The notes under the pieces: model-generated
The model's input: the letters and a program-made list of their open reading frames with translations, nothing else
What the model was told of the DNA's origin: nothing
Database searches by the model: none
Assembly: GCA_023055425.1 (NCBI GenBank)
Contig: JALGPY010000002.1
Location: forward strand, 46,052,821 to 46,116,820
Origin: Linanthus parryae
Lineage: Eukaryota > Streptophyta > Magnoliopsida > Ericales > Polemoniaceae
Length of the DNA: 64,000 bases
Direction of reading: 5' to 3'
Program-made: the position numbers and the translations under genes
Shown here: positions 34,592-47,731 of the stretch, one piece after another
Layout of the letters: each line of letters starts with the position of its first letter
Numbering within the stretch: position 1 is the stretch's first letter

Positions 34592-37240
34592 TTAGTGATA
34601 GTTATAACTCTGGTGAAAAAAATTTAAAACAATTTTCTTTTAGTAGTGAATTTGTATCCTCATATAATTTGAATATAACATTGCATGGAAATGACACTAC
34701 ACTTGCATTAGTACTATTTTGGTTCATTAATCATACCCTTTCTTGTAGATTAAAGGGACTGTGAAATCAAAAATAGGTATACAATTTTCTTGTTAGCAGA
34801 TGAAAATAGTGTACACCTTTATATTACTTCACTTTGCATGAAATAAGTTGCAAGATGATCATTATAAACTTGTTGATACAAACAATTTTTTAAATAAAAT
34901 GGGGCAACAGAAATTGATTTTCTTAGAACCTAAACAATATAGTTTTGTTTTGAAAAATAGCACCGAATGTTAAACACTTCTTATTTTTTGATAATTCGAA
35001 TGTAAACAAACATATATAAAAGAAGTTGAATTTGCATGTTTTGGGTGAGTCATAGGTTAATGGTTAGGCAAGGGTATAGTGCAATTAAAGAAAATATTTG
35101 TCACTTTTAAAAAATTTATAAAAATCATGTGCAGAGGTAAGTAAATATTTTGTGACGTGTTAATTGCTCTCTCTTATAATATAGATCAGTCATAGGTTAA
35201 TAGCTAAGCAAGGTCTGGTGCAATTTAAAGAAAATCAATCTTATAAATTTAATAGAAACCATATTTAAGGTAAGTAAATATTTTGTGACATGTTAATTGT
35301 TCTCACTAATTTTTGTGGAAGTTAGTTTTAACGTTGATTATAATTCATCTTTTATATCGTGTATTTCTCCTGAAGTATACTATTGAAACAGTAAAAACAC
35401 TTATGCATAGTCTTATGTATTTTTAAAAATAAATTTTACATAAATTTTTTCTCACTTATAATTAATCATGTAATTAATTTAATATTTTTAAAAAACATAT
35501 AACATGAAAAGAAGAATTTGAATGCTTTGAATGAGTCATATGTGATCGTTTGATAAAATGGTCTAGTTCAATTAAATAAATACTTTTCACTCTTAATTTT
35601 ACAATAATAAATAATAATGATAATAATATTAATAATAAAGATATATTAATATTTTGTGACATTATAATTATTCGAAGTAATATTTTGTGGAATTCAATTT
35701 CACCGTTGTACATATTTTATCTTTATTTACTCCACATCTCCTAACGTATACTTCAACCACTTCAATTTTATCTTCCTAGTTGAAAATTTTCATCCGTAAC
35801 CCTTTCACTTTGACCCAAGAATTCGGATGGCAAGACGATTTAAAGTTTTTAGGATCTTTTATAGTGTTGTGTAGAGCAGTTTACCCTACAACACCATGTA
35901 AAGATCATCAAATGGTTGCAATGTTTTACTAATCAAATTGATCCGTTGAATAACGAAAAAAAATAAACAAGAAAGATAGAGCGGAGATAGAGGAAGTACA
36001 ATTGAAATAGTAAAAAAGAAAAATAATTTATCTGCTCTTACATTTTTTAAATTAAGATACTTTAGTTTTTAGATTGTAGATATTTCACATATACTAATTC
36101 ACAATTTTATCATTCGTTAACTTGAAACCTATTTTAATTTAACGCTTAACATTTTTGAGGCCATATTCATCACAAATTTACAACTTTTTTCTTTATAGTA
36201 GTAACAGAATAAAATGCACAGGTTTCTTTAAAAAGAAACTATAGACAGTAAAGTCGGGTAAGTAGAAAAAATGTTTTTAAATTGCTCAACTCCAATGTAA
36301 TCTAATTTTCTTAATATAACGTCTTATTTTTAAATAACTAAATAACATAGTTTTATTTAGATAAATGGTAGACCTTGTCAAAATTTCTACCAGTATAGAG
36401 ATGTCTTCTTACTAGATGTCTTCTTACTTCTGGAATAGAATCTTATTAACGTGTATAAGATCTTATCAACATATATAACTAAAGTTGAACGTATGTATAT
36501 TATAAGAAATAAAAAATGGTTTGGCAGCGTGAGCAGTTGCTTAAATAATACACAATTATTTCTACAATTAAGATTTTTTTTTTTTTTTTTTTAATACTTT
36601 GTAAGACTTGGTATGAAATTTTTAATTTAAGTTCAAATTTCGTACATGTCAAGTTGTCTTACTGTATATGTTGTAAAATTTAATTCAACTAAGAGCATAT
36701 TTTACATATACCTATCGTGATTCTTATGTGATCTATTTTAATAATCAAATTATTTTTCTCGAGATTGATTCAGATTGAACAACTATTTGACCGCTCTTAA
36801 CTTTCTATAAGATTAATTTATGTTGTTGATATTTTTTCTAGTAGTAATTTAATAATTCACATTTTTTTATTCATTAACTTTTAAAATGTTTTGTGATCTA
36901 TTATAAGTTTTCAGACACTTTATTCTTTATAGCACCAATTAAATAAAATGTGTATGCTCACTTAGAAAAAAATATTCATACATCAACGGCGATTCGAATA
37001 AAAAATAGTATATTTCAATTGCTCACCCCCTAAGTCATTATTTTTCTTATAAATAATGCGATCAATAACATATATGTGTTTAAAAAAATGAACTTTAATA
37101 AATTTTTTTTGAAATAAATATGAAGACACACCATTATAATGAATGTGTTAAAAAAATTAACAAAAATATATCATAAGAAATTAAAATCTAGCTTCGCTAA
37201 GTGAGCGTTAATTTAACTGTTAGATAAAGGCTGGCATAAT
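34592..37240. other. AT-rich gene-free region
   Basis: Strongly AT-rich with no supported gene. It includes two adjacent copies of a roughly 130-bp repeat (about 35045-35175 and 35189-35310) with GTCATAGGTTAAT and AAGTAAATATTTTGTGAC, and a looser third copy near 35530-35700. Confidence 0.6.
35748..35999. mobile_element. Diverged member of the array MITE family
   Basis: Contains CTTTGACCCAAGAATTCGGATGGC, TACAACACCATGTAAAGATC and the end GAGGAAGTA, in the same order as the complete MITE of the array (617-880). Borders are approximate. Confidence 0.6.
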
Positions 37241-37244
37241 TAAG

Positions 37245-37997
37245 AATGCGACTTTTACTTTTTAATATCAAGTTTATTAAAAGAAACGCTTCATATTTAA
37301 CGTGAATAAGTATTTTAAAATGTTAATTTTTACTTAAAATATACCATTTATAAAATTATTACACTTCTCGTCATGTGTACTATTTACATAGAAAAATTAG
37401 AATATCAATTTCTCTATTCTTAATTTCTTGAAAAAAAAATATTTTCACAATTTTGGATAATCGATCTATAGTAAATTTCTTATTTTATTGGTATCATAAG
37501 AAATTAAATTTGGATTTCCTGAGTGAGCACTAACTGTTTTTAGGAAAAGAGCATTAACTGTTAAACAACGACTGTCATAACTAATAATACAATTTTTTTT
37601 TTGAATGTTCACCATCTTAAAAGAAATGTTTAATATTAACATAAGTAAGTATTTTCATAACATGTTAGTTTTTACTTGAAGTATACCATCTGTAAAATTA
37701 TTGCACTTCTCGTCAAGTGTACTATTTACATAGGAAAATATATATTTATTTCTCCATTCTTACCTTTCCCAAAAAGAGTGTTTTCACCATTTTGGAGAAG
37801 TATTTTTTTTTTAATTTTTCTGTATTCATTAAATTTTAGTAAAATGATTTATTTTGAACTCCTCCACCCCATGCAATTTTTTTCCAGCGAGATAATTTCA
37901 GTTCATTTAAATAATATTTACAGTATAAATATTGCACTAAAATTTGATCACTTAACTGCAATAAGTTACAATTGTATTAATTCGTGTTTGTAAGACT
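37245..37997. repeat. Tandem AT-rich repeat, two copies left of the solo LTR
   Basis: Copies at about 37245-37585 and 37586-37990 share AAAAGAAA(C/T)G, ACTTCTCGTCA(A/T)GTGTACTATTTACATAG and TTTTCAC(A/C)ATTTTGGA. A further copy continues at 40351-40700 after the LTR insertion. Confidence 0.75.
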
Positions 37998-38002
37998 CTT
38001 TT

Positions 38003-40350
38003 TGTCACAGCCCGGATCCCCATGACCCGAGAACGTAACTATATCCACAAACAATACGCTGAAAATGAACAATTTTAACATTTGGGCTTAGAAATTTAAT
38101 ATTTCTTAAACGACACGGTGAAAAATTGCGAAACTTGGTCGGATACATGCTATATATATATATATATATATAATTACACCATCTAAAACAGTTTTAAAAA
38201 ACGTGTAGGGGTTCGGGAGATACAAGCCCAAACGTGCGGCTGGTCGACAGAAAATTCAGAACTATAACCCAAACTTTCAAAATTCAATTACTCAAAAACT
38301 ATAAGTCCAAATAACATGAAATTTTGCAGAGAGGTTCCCAAACATGTCTAATATACCCATTTAAAACAGTTTTTGATTCGAAGTTACCGATATTTAATTT
38401 TAATTTTTTTGTGAGATGACTGTTGGGGTAAAATAAATTCAGAACTGAATGACCAACTTAAAAAAAATGTTTATCGGAAAAATCTAACCGTTAACTATCT
38501 ACCAAATTTAGCAGGAAAGAACTCATATGTGTCTAGTTTACAAATCTTCTTGAATCACTTCGATCCGTTGGACGGATTTCCACTAAAGAGCAAAATCGTA
38601 CCAGAATGTATAATATGTCCAGTTTAAGCAAAACAACTAAAATTGTGTTCCAACGCTATTCAATTAACATGAGAAGTGCGCCAAAAGGAAGATAACAAAA
38701 TCATATTACTATCAAAAGGATATGAGAATTTTGACATGAATCAACATAAAAAGATATCAATCTCACAACTAGGCCAATGACCCTCCAAAACGTGCAAAGA
38801 ATGTATACGCGTCTACGCATTTCACATTATTGACAAAGCAAGTAATCTCACACAACAAGATGAGCTAGCTCCAAAAAAACGTCTAACAATAAACTCTAAT
38901 GCAAGATTCAACTCAAAGTTTCCATGTCTTCACTGGTCGCATTCTCAACTGAAAAATAGTAGGGTGAACAACCACAGCCCAGTAGGAAAATAAACTAAAA
39001 CAGATATTACCACAAGTATAAGAGCGACATACATTACATATTTAAAATTGATGCCCACAATGTGAAAATCAAACAACTAATGGTAACATATGCTCGAACA
39101 AATACCAAACAGTGAACAACTAGGGGATTCGTACAAAACACACGACCGTTTACGGACATAAACCGAGGGACCAGACAACCCAAAAACACGGCCGTTTACG
39201 GACTGAAATCGAGGGACCAGACAACCCAAACACACGGCCGTTTATGGTATCAAACCGAGTGAACAGGCAACCCAAACATACGGCACAGCTTTACGGGTTA
39301 CTAACCCAAAGGACAGTCAGGCACCTCCCGCGCGGGTTTACGGTCTTTCACCGATGGGCACCAAGCCCAACTTGCTCAACGGGTACACTCTCCCAAGACA
39401 CACACACACACCACATGACTCTATCGGGTTCTCACACCCTACAATGCATCAACTCTAATCAAAACAGCCCGTCAACTTCCATTTACACCAATATATAACA
39501 AACTCATCACTTCGGAAACTTTCACGCATTCATATATAATCAAATTCACAAAGCACAGCCACCAAAGTTCTTATCAATCGAAAAACATACACTTCACACA
39601 TTGAAATCACACAATTACATGAAAACATAATGTAAGCATATCACAAGTATACAAATTACAATGTCCAAATCAGTTAATTTCCCTACCTAGCGTGAAACGC
39701 GTGATTTTCCGACTTCACTGAGATATGGAGATTTTGGTACGACTACGAAGCTTTTGACGCGTAGACCAATACTCATTTCTATAAAATTGCAAGATAATGA
39801 GTTTTATGTCACCAACTATATACTCATTTCTATAAAATTGACAGATAAACTGAAAAATTGACTGACAAACATGGCGGAATACGACCTACAAAGATTGGAG
39901 CATATTGAAAGAGGGAGAATAAGACTCACGATCGTTGGAAAAGATCGTCGAAAATTCCTTGTGGCAATGCGTCGGAAGAAGAACGAAGAAGCAACAATGG
40001 AGGTGGGAGAGTTTCTACAATGCTCCTGCGTTCCTATTATTTTATTATTTCTATAGTCATTTAATTTCATTTTACAAGTTTTGGAGTTTTTAAAAAGACA
40101 CTACAATCCACGGGACTTTAGAATATATACAAACACATACCCCTCTGAAAAAAATTAAATGTTCTAACTATATACAATACATATTAACACACTAATAATC
40201 ATTAAGCACATATGAATATTCATATATCCACCATTTAAAACAAATAATTTTTCAAATTCTACATGAACACATTAATCAACAAATAAATAATAATAATAGT
40301 TAGAGTAGTAATAGTAATAGTAATAATTATAAGAATTATGGATCTCTACA
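38003..40350. mobile_element. Solo LTR of a retrotransposon
   Basis: Begins TGTCACAGCCCGG, ends ATCTCTACA (TG...CA), and is flanked by a perfect 5-bp duplication CTTTT (37998-38002 and 40351-40355). The flanks join into one continuous tandem repeat. Length is 2348 bp. No gag or pol is present. TGTCACA-type ends are common in Ty3/gypsy LTRs; the superfamily is inferred. Includes a (TA)n run near 38150-38172. Confidence 0.85.
39138..39300. repeat. Minisatellite of about 48 bp inside the solo LTR
   Basis: Three to four copies with ACACGGCCGTTTACGG and GAGGGACCAGACAACCCAAA. The last copy is diverged. Confidence 0.8.
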
Positions 40351-40700
40351 CTTTTACTTTTCAATATTCAGTATCTTAAAAGAAACGCCTCATTTTCATA
40401 TTTAGTGTAAGTAAGTATTTTCATAACATGTTAGATTTTACTTGAAGTATACTGTAAAACTATTGCACTTCTCGTCAAGTGTACTATTTACATAGAAAAA
40501 AAAAATCTATTTATCTATTCTTACCTTTCCCAAAAAATATTTTCACAATTTTGGACAACTGATCTTTAGTAATTTTTTTTATCACTTGCTGTATTCACTA
40601 AATTTCAATAAAAATGATTTATTTTGAACTCCCCACCCCCATGTAATTTAATTTTTTTTCTAGAGAGATAATTTCGTTTAAATAACATCTACATTACATA
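40351..40700. repeat. Tandem AT-rich repeat, copy right of the solo LTR
   Basis: Same repeat as 37245-37997: AAAAGAAACGCC, ACTTCTCGTCAAGTGTACTA and TTTTCACAATTTTGGA, followed by a TTTGAACTCC block also found at 37853. Confidence 0.75.
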
Positions 40701-40902
40701 TCTATATTTATATATAAGAGCTTGGAGATGAGCTAAAACTCACTATCCATATGTCATTTGTCATCCACGTCATATCTTCCACATCATGCAATAACAAATA
40801 AAGATGTTCCATATCATTTATACAATCCAATTATAATGAGTGAGAAAAAAATGAGTCTTATATCATCCATATTATGTAATGAGCTCAGTGGTAGTACATG
40901 TT

Positions 40903-41088
40903 ACTACCTCAATTCCCTCTCTATCTTCCTACTCCACTATTCACGGGTCACTTTGACCCGGTGATTTGGTTGGCAAAATAATGCAAGAATCTGGTAATTT
41001 TTTCACGATGTTGTAAAGGTAACCAAGTTCTTGCATCGTTTTTGTAACCAAATCACCGGATCAAAGCCACACATACACGACACATTCT
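40903..41088. mobile_element. Array-family MITE, shortened
   Basis: Contains CACTTTGACCCGGTGATTTGG, TTCTTGCATCGTTTTTGTAA and AAATCACCGGATCAAAG. It directly abuts the CACTA element, which may have cut it. Confidence 0.6.
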
Positions 41089-43422
41089 TACTACAAGGAA
41101 TATTAGTATAGGGACAAACATTTTTTGTAGCTAAATATCATATTTTCCTCCTTAAAAGTATTTTGGGACAAAAAATGTTCGTTGCGCAGTTTGTGGCTAA
41201 AAGTCCATCCGGGAAAGTTTTTTAGGACAAAATTTTGATATCGTCTTAAAAAACGTCACTTTTGGCAACAAATTGTATATTTTGTTGCAAAATTTATAAC
41301 AAATTTCCTCCCTAAAAATTACCTTTTGCGACAAAATTTCTGTCCTTAAAAGAAATTTCACATAACTTACTTTCCTCCCAAAAAAATATCTGTCTCTTTT
41401 GTGACAAATAAGTTTGTCCCTTACAGAGCTTTTCCTCCCTAAAAAGTATCTTTTGCGACAAAAAGTTTGTCCCTGAAAAAGCTTTTTTACAACAAACTTT
41501 CCTCTCTAAAACATATTTCCTCCCTAAAACATACATTTCCCAACAAAAGTCGTGGCTTCAAAAGGAATTTTAACAACTAGAATTTCTGCCTACAAATGTA
41601 CATTTTAAAATAATATTCTCAAAACCAACCACAAATAAGCAATTATTTTGCATTACAATCATATAAAAATTCACATACTAAAAGAAGATCTAATTACAAA
41701 TGCGTTTGAATTCAAATGGCTAAAATACATTCATTCATACGACTAAAAGCCTCGAATCAACAAGCAACAAGTCTCCTGCATAAGTTTGGCATACTTCTCA
41801 TTACATAGTCTCCGGCATAAGTCTGGTATGCTTGAAAGTTCTCCAAAATCCTGGAAGCAACAAGCAAGGTCAACCAGCCATGTTAGTTATAACATCTAAA
41901 TTTATGACAACCTCGGAGCATTTATTTTTGGGCAAGTTAAAGCCTTTAAGATTGACGAATATATGTTAATAAAAACATATTTCATATCTTGTGTCTGGGA
42001 AATCTGAGCCCTACTACTGATGACCCCTGCACTCACACCACAGTAAACAACCAAAGTCTTCACCTGCAAGCACTCCAACATAACCCCATTAACCAACCTG
42101 ATCCACCTCCATTGATCACCATCTCTTCAAGCCATGACCACAATACCTACAACCTTCCACCATAAATACTAATTCCCTCCAACCTTCAACTACCATCAAT
42201 CACATGTTCATACACTCTGCCTATCACAGTCACCCAATTCAGCCTAAACAATAACCACTAAAACCAAATCAACATGTTGCCACCACGCCTACTACCACTG
42301 CTACCACGTAAACTACTACTACAATCCACCTTCATCTCGTACCCAGAAAAGAAAAACATCCCCAGCCTCCTAGTTCCTTTAACCCCAGAATCCCAGATAG
42401 GGAAAGAAAAAAATAAAATAAAAATAGACTGACCTGCTCACTATGGCCTTGACAAAAAAAAAACTCTATGCAACTTCCAACTGGCGGTAGGGAAACAAGA
42501 GGACCATCATAATCATGCCAAAGTCCAGAATTTAGACACCCTTCTGCCCTGTATGCAACTTCTGTTCCTCATTCAGCTTTCTCTGTTCCTCTCTCCTGGC
42601 TCTTGGACATCTATCTCAAGTTGTGCACGACTTCTTTAACCAGAAAATGACGTGCTACGCTTAGCACCATGCCTCAATCCTTATACATGCCACACATAGA
42701 GCTACTGCACCAAGATATCCGCAAGGGGTGCTCAACTTGGATTCCAACTAGATATCCATTTCCGCTTTGGGTTGCACATCAGAGCATGATAATGAACAGC
42801 ACATGGTGTAACAATGCCTTTTGAAGCTGGGAAAAGCTTAAAAGACACACTACTATCCAGCACTGAAGGCCGGTGCCACTCAAATTTACATCTACATTGC
42901 TGATAACTATCAGAACTAGATTCTCAGAGCTTCCTCAGTGCCAACACTTGGGACACTACAACGTCGGTAGCATAAAGCTCTTAAGGCCCTTCTTTACCCT
43001 ACGCCCCCAGAACTAGTTGCTCAATGCCCGTTTAGCTTTCAAGGGCTTAGGAGAAGTCTTACTTGTCACAGAATATAAAAATCATTTATTCTGTGGTAAT
43101 TGACAGGACTGAGAGGCCTCAAAATTAGAAAGGTAAATGAAAAATGCAAAAGCAAAAGCGAATAATTTTTAGAAATGGACTGTACCTCCTTGTAAACAAT
43201 ACAAGTTTCTTTTTGTGCTTCTATAAGACTATAACAGTTGCCAGGGACTATTATCAATCAATTCATGGACATGTTCACATTGATTCCAAGTTCGGTATCG
43301 TACAATTCACGGACATCTAAATAAAGTAATGAATTTATTACGACTGGAAATTATTCCAAGAGCTGTATTGCTGAACAATAATGGATATCACGCAATCACA
43401 TATTCAGTAATAGATATTTTAC

Positions 43423-44034
43423 CTTTGCAGCATCGATAGCGTTAGTCGATGTTTCAACTCCATTATCAAGTGTCGCAGCCTTCCAAACATCATCACTCCC
43501 ATTTACTACCCGATTCGAATCAGAAGCAGACAATAACTCCTGGATGCGATTCTCATATCTTCTCAGAGAATCCTCACTAATAGACCTTCAAGAATGAACA
43601 TAGAACATGACATAAATGAAGAGTTCACAATTGCTAGAAAATGAACATAGTAAAAGAAATAACCAACTCTTGGCATGATAAAAAATAAGGAAACACAGGA
43701 ATAGCATGAAATAAATGAAGAGCCCAATACCAGTGTGTGAATTACAACAAAAATGCAACACTTACCATGATCACTGCAAGGTGCTGGACTAGTACTGCTC
43801 ATTTCAGACGTCATCAAATTCTTCCTTGATGCTGAAGGATAAAGATGGCAGTAGAGATATATATACCATTATACAACGAGAGAAAGAGAGAGAGAAAGGG
43901 TTTTAGTTAATGAAAAATCTAACTAAAACCGTAACATAAAGTGTTCCTTGCGTTGTAAACTCAGAAAGACCTGCAGTAGTTCTTGGCAAATGTGAATTAT
44001 TTGAAGGAGATGAACTGACTGCTTCGCTACATTC
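43423..44034 (-). pseudogene. Captured exon fragments of an unidentified gene inside CACTA
   Basis: Three minus-strand open segments have splice-like borders: 43971-44034, 43766-43831 and 43423-43585. The first two join in frame (giving ...PRTTA then ASRKNLMTSE). The third reads RSISEDSLRRYENRIQELL and ends at a GTAAAA donor, but is in a different phase from the second, so an exon is missing or the set is broken. The sequence is Ser-rich with a short helical stretch. I do not recognise the parent gene. Confidence 0.45.
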
Positions 44035-45459
44035 CTGTACCGAATGTGCCACTGATAATGCCATTCAAATACAGGAAGACACGACCATGACAAACAAGCA
44101 AAAAGGAAAAAGATTCAGGAGTGTACGGAATAAGAACCAATAGTGACCAAATATCCTTCCAATAAAAGCTCTCACATGCAAATTATATGCATCAATAAAC
44201 TAACTCCAAGTTGGTGATGGCAATTACTGAGGTAAAATTCAATTACAAAGGGTGAAAGTCCTATATCACAGACCCATGTACAGGAAACTCATAGCACTAA
44301 GGTTTACATTTTTGTAATAAAGTTGAGTTACAATGAAAGATTTTCAATTATATGGGTATAAAAGCATATTTCATTCATGGTAACTCCATTTTCAAATATT
44401 TCGAGAACAAGCCTTTGCCAAACTACTTAAGATCGACAATAAGAATCAGTTTCCCTAGTTGTTTCATCTAAAGTAGTGTGCTCGTTTAAATTGATAATAA
44501 GTGGTTATTAGTAACATTTGTACCCATATTATCCTGGTCTACCTCTAATTCATTTTCCACTTAAAACATCCCAACATGCACAAGGCACTATCTCACTAGT
44601 GCATCCAGGGTATACAACAGTCATCAAGAAGCGATTTTACAATCCTCTCTTTCTTGAACTTCCACCTCTTTAAATTATATACTTTCCTAATCACTGGTAC
44701 TTTTTGATCAATTATTTTTTGAAAAAAAGTGATAGAAAGCATTTGAAGTTATTCACCAACGCACATACTACTGAACAGGTATAGCACATTGCAAAATTGA
44801 CAACACAGATTCAGTACTGAACCAGGTGTAAGCTCAAAGAAGCTATATTAAGGATATCAGATGCTTTGTTCTAGTTAGGGCTTCATTAGAAAAAGCCTAA
44901 TCTGGTAAGATGGAGACTACAAAACGAAATCAGCACTTCCTGTTCAATAATACTTCAAAATTCAAAAACAATTGATGATTCATGCAGAGAGAACTCAGAA
45001 GAAGAATATGAAGTGACATCCTAAATCAGATCTGATACATGTTTGAATCAGAGCTCGATGAAAATCTGAAAGACTGAGAGCTGATTGTACCTTAGAATCT
45101 TCGGAACCCTCCCAATCGAGCCTTGAAATTGAAACCTCCAGCTATTGAGAGCTGAGAGAATCACGGACCATTCAAACGATGAGACTGAGAGAATCACCGA
45201 GCGATTGTGAGTTGAATCGACTTAGGGCTCAACGGTGAGCCTCAACTCAGACAGATGACGAAATTGACAAGAGAGTGAATCATCGAGAGTAGAGAGAGCT
45301 GCAATCGAGCAAAACCGAGCGAACCTTCACAGGCGAGCTCCAGATCGAAGCTCCAGATCTGGAATCGATGAGCTTCACAGGGAGAGAGAGAGAGAGATTT
45401 GCGTATGAAACTGATTTGGGAATCGACGGGAGGGTGGGAGCAGAGAAGTGAAACACTTG

Positions 45460-45754
45460 GAGCATCCACAGTAGACTATTCAAACGGAAGTTATTACTAA
45501 AATAGCAAGTCAATTTGAATAAGTTCAGTCTCCAGCAGACTAGCTAAATCAAGTACTATTTTAGTCTCCTAGTTTTATGCTAGCTAGATGTAGCGAGTCA
45601 ACACATCCTAGCTACTTCTATTTTTTATTTTTTGTTGTAGTTTTAGATAGTATTGGTACAACACTTTTGGAGCAAATCTACCCTACTAAAATGAATAAGT
45701 TGAATTTGCACTAAAATTTAGCTAATTTGTAGATTGTACTACTGTGGATGCTCT
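45460..45754. mobile_element. MITE with GAGCATCCACAGTAG ends
   Basis: GAGCATCCACAGTAG at the left pairs with CTACTGTGGATGCTC at the right. About 295 bp, nested in the CACTA element. No coding capacity; superfamily uncertain. Confidence 0.8.
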
Positions 45755-46512
45755 TAGGGCTTACACGCACTTCCGTTCTCTTTAAATTTACAGAAATTTC
45801 AATTTAGTCCTTCCAATTTTCTTTTGCGAGGAAAATAAGTCTTTTGTCCATAATGCTTACTTTTCCCCCACGAAATCCAGTCCCAAAAATTTGAAAAACT
45901 GTCATTTTAGTCCTTCATAATTTTTTTGCGAGGAATTTTCTTTTTTGTCTTAAATGCTCACTTTCCCCAACAAATATGAGATTTGTCCCTAAAGTTTTAT
46001 CCCTAATACCAATATTCCTTGTAGTGTCTATTGACACTTAGATAAGCTTTCTTTGCATCTCATGTCATCTAGCATACTATATGCCAACATGATTTTTTGG
46101 TAATATTGAATGGGAACTGTTATGTTGCATATACAAGTCACATGGACAAGCATTTTTCGGAATCTCCCGTCAGCTAGCATTCTTTAAAATCATGAGCAAA
46201 ATGAATATTTATTTTTTAAATGTTGTTAGCTGGCTTCTTGCACAACAAACAAATGGTGATGTTATTCCTTAAATTATTACTACAAGCAAGGGTTTTATAC
46301 TCTTTAAGAGTTGACTTGAGAATTGAGATGCTTTCCATACCCAGTTTTAAGTTTTAACCCACATGGAGATGATTTGCGGGACATCTAATTTTTTCTTTTT
46401 CACCCTTAAGTCAAAGATCAGATCGGATCTGAATTATTAGTTTCAATTAACTAATTAACTTATTAATTAATCAATTAAGCTTAGTTCTAGTTTGCTACTG
46501 TTTAGTTTCCAC

Positions 46513-46520
46513 TATAATAG
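46513..46520 (+). promoter_or_regulatory. TATA-like box of peptide gene copy 6
   Basis: TATAATAG followed by CTTAATAC, aligned with the array promoter. It lies 94 bp before the lost ancestral start position (46607) and 121 bp before the ATG now proposed. Confidence 0.5.
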
Positions 46521-46633
46521 CTTAATACTAATCCACTAGGTTTTGCACAAGCAATCATATATACATCTGATCATCAGAGTCTCTCTCATCAAGTTGACCA
46601 GCAAACATTGCCAAGAACAGCTCCTTCCCAAAG

Positions 46634-47319
46634 ATGTCCTCTTCTGGTGCTTCTTCTTATTTTCTGATGATTCTTCTCATCATCATTGCTTGCTCAATGG
46701 GTGAGTATCTAGCTAGTTTTTTTTTCACCGATTAGCCCGCCATTGTGTGCCTAATTAATTAGTTTCTGTGTCAAGCGGGCTCTTAAATTGTGTGTGTGTT
46801 TTTATTGGGGTCTAAAGTTCATCCTCTTTTCTGGGATACTACTAAGGGTAATGATTCTTACAAAGCAGAAAATGATTCTTACAAAGCCACTAACATCATT
46901 TGTGCAATTTCATTGGTCATTATATGCATAAATAATGTTAGTGGCTTTGTAAGAATCATTTTCTGCTTTGTAAAAATCATTCCCCTACTACTAATTTGTT
47001 TTGTGCTTCAAAACATCAGTTTCACATGCACGCATCCTTAGTAATTATCATATTAGAAATCAAAGAGCCACCACACATGCATGGTCTCTGTACGTTTGAT
47101 TAATTTTGCCAAATTGTTTTCCGAACGGGCCTTAATAGCTCTTAGAAATACAACGTAAATAATCATACATCGCTTGACTAATTAATTGATCTACTTGCAG
47201 CTGGAAAAGCCAATGCTTGTGGGTATTGGCAGCGACACTTTGGTTGTCCCACCACTTGCTTGTTTCAGGGATACGTTTCTTCGATTTGTGTTGATTACCA
47301 CTGCAGGTGTGTCTCATAG
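46634..47319 (+). CDS. Diverged six-cysteine secreted peptide, copy 6, with shifted start
   Basis: Exon 1 is 46634-46700 and exon 2 is 47201-47319, with a 500-bp intron; 61 residues. The position matching the array start codon (46607) reads ATT, followed by an intact frame for nine codons, so I place the start at the next in-frame ATG (MSSSGASSYF). The hydrophobic core is still complete (MILLIIIACSM), so a shorter signal peptide is plausible. The mature part has Cys spacing C-x8-C-x3-C-x9-C-x4-C-x-C. It lacks the Gly of the gamma-core (SIC instead of GYC) and ends CRCVS. Exon 2 begins AGKANA, like copy 7. The intron holds a hairpin MITE. Alternatively it could be a recently decayed gene, but the open frame, splice sites and six Cys argue for function. 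Confidence 0.7.
46840..46992. mobile_element. Hairpin MITE in the intron of peptide copy 6
   Basis: The arms repeat AATGATTCTTACAAAGC twice and end near TAACAT; the right arm is their complement (46938-46981), and the outer bases also partly pair. It accounts for part of the 500-bp intron, compared with 96-163 bp in the other spliced copies. Confidence 0.75.
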
Positions 47320-47731
47320 TAGTAAAAGTTGCTAGTAGATACACTAGCTAGTTGCATGTGCTACGGTTGCTAGGGACTTCAATTACAATAAAAATAATTA
47401 TAGTAGCAAGAAGAATAAATTCAGATGATGCATTCAATTTTCAAGTTGTTTCGAAGTGTTTCCGATTCTGTAATTGTAATAGTTCTTGTTCCTGGCTTCC
47501 TGCTAGTTGGATTTATTATAAAAATATGTATTAAACAGCTAGCTAGCTGATTACGTACGTATGGACAGTGTTTGAAATTAAGTAATATGCACGGTGTACT
47601 CGTTCATCATTTCTTGTGTCGATGGATTCCAAATTTATCTCATTTTGTACTAGATTTTTTTGATCTCTGCCTTACTAATTAAATAACGGGTTTAATACAT
47701 ATTGCATAACTAACAACCACTTTGCTACACT

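Larger units (their letters stand above)
41089..46026. mobile_element. CACTA element with captured gene pieces
   Basis: Left end TACTACAAGGAATATTAGTA (the first C mutated to T) is complementary to the right end ATTCCTTGTAGTG. A TCT duplication flanks it (41086-41088 and 46027-46029). Subterminal zones are dense in TTTGCGACAAAA, CCTCCCTAAAA and related motifs. No CACTA transposase is recognisable in 4938 bp. The interior contains exon-like pieces on the minus strand and, at 44980-45450, sequence like a plant 5' leader with GAGAGA tracts. A MITE is nested at 45460-45754. Region 41600-43400 shows no supported gene. Confidence 0.88.
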
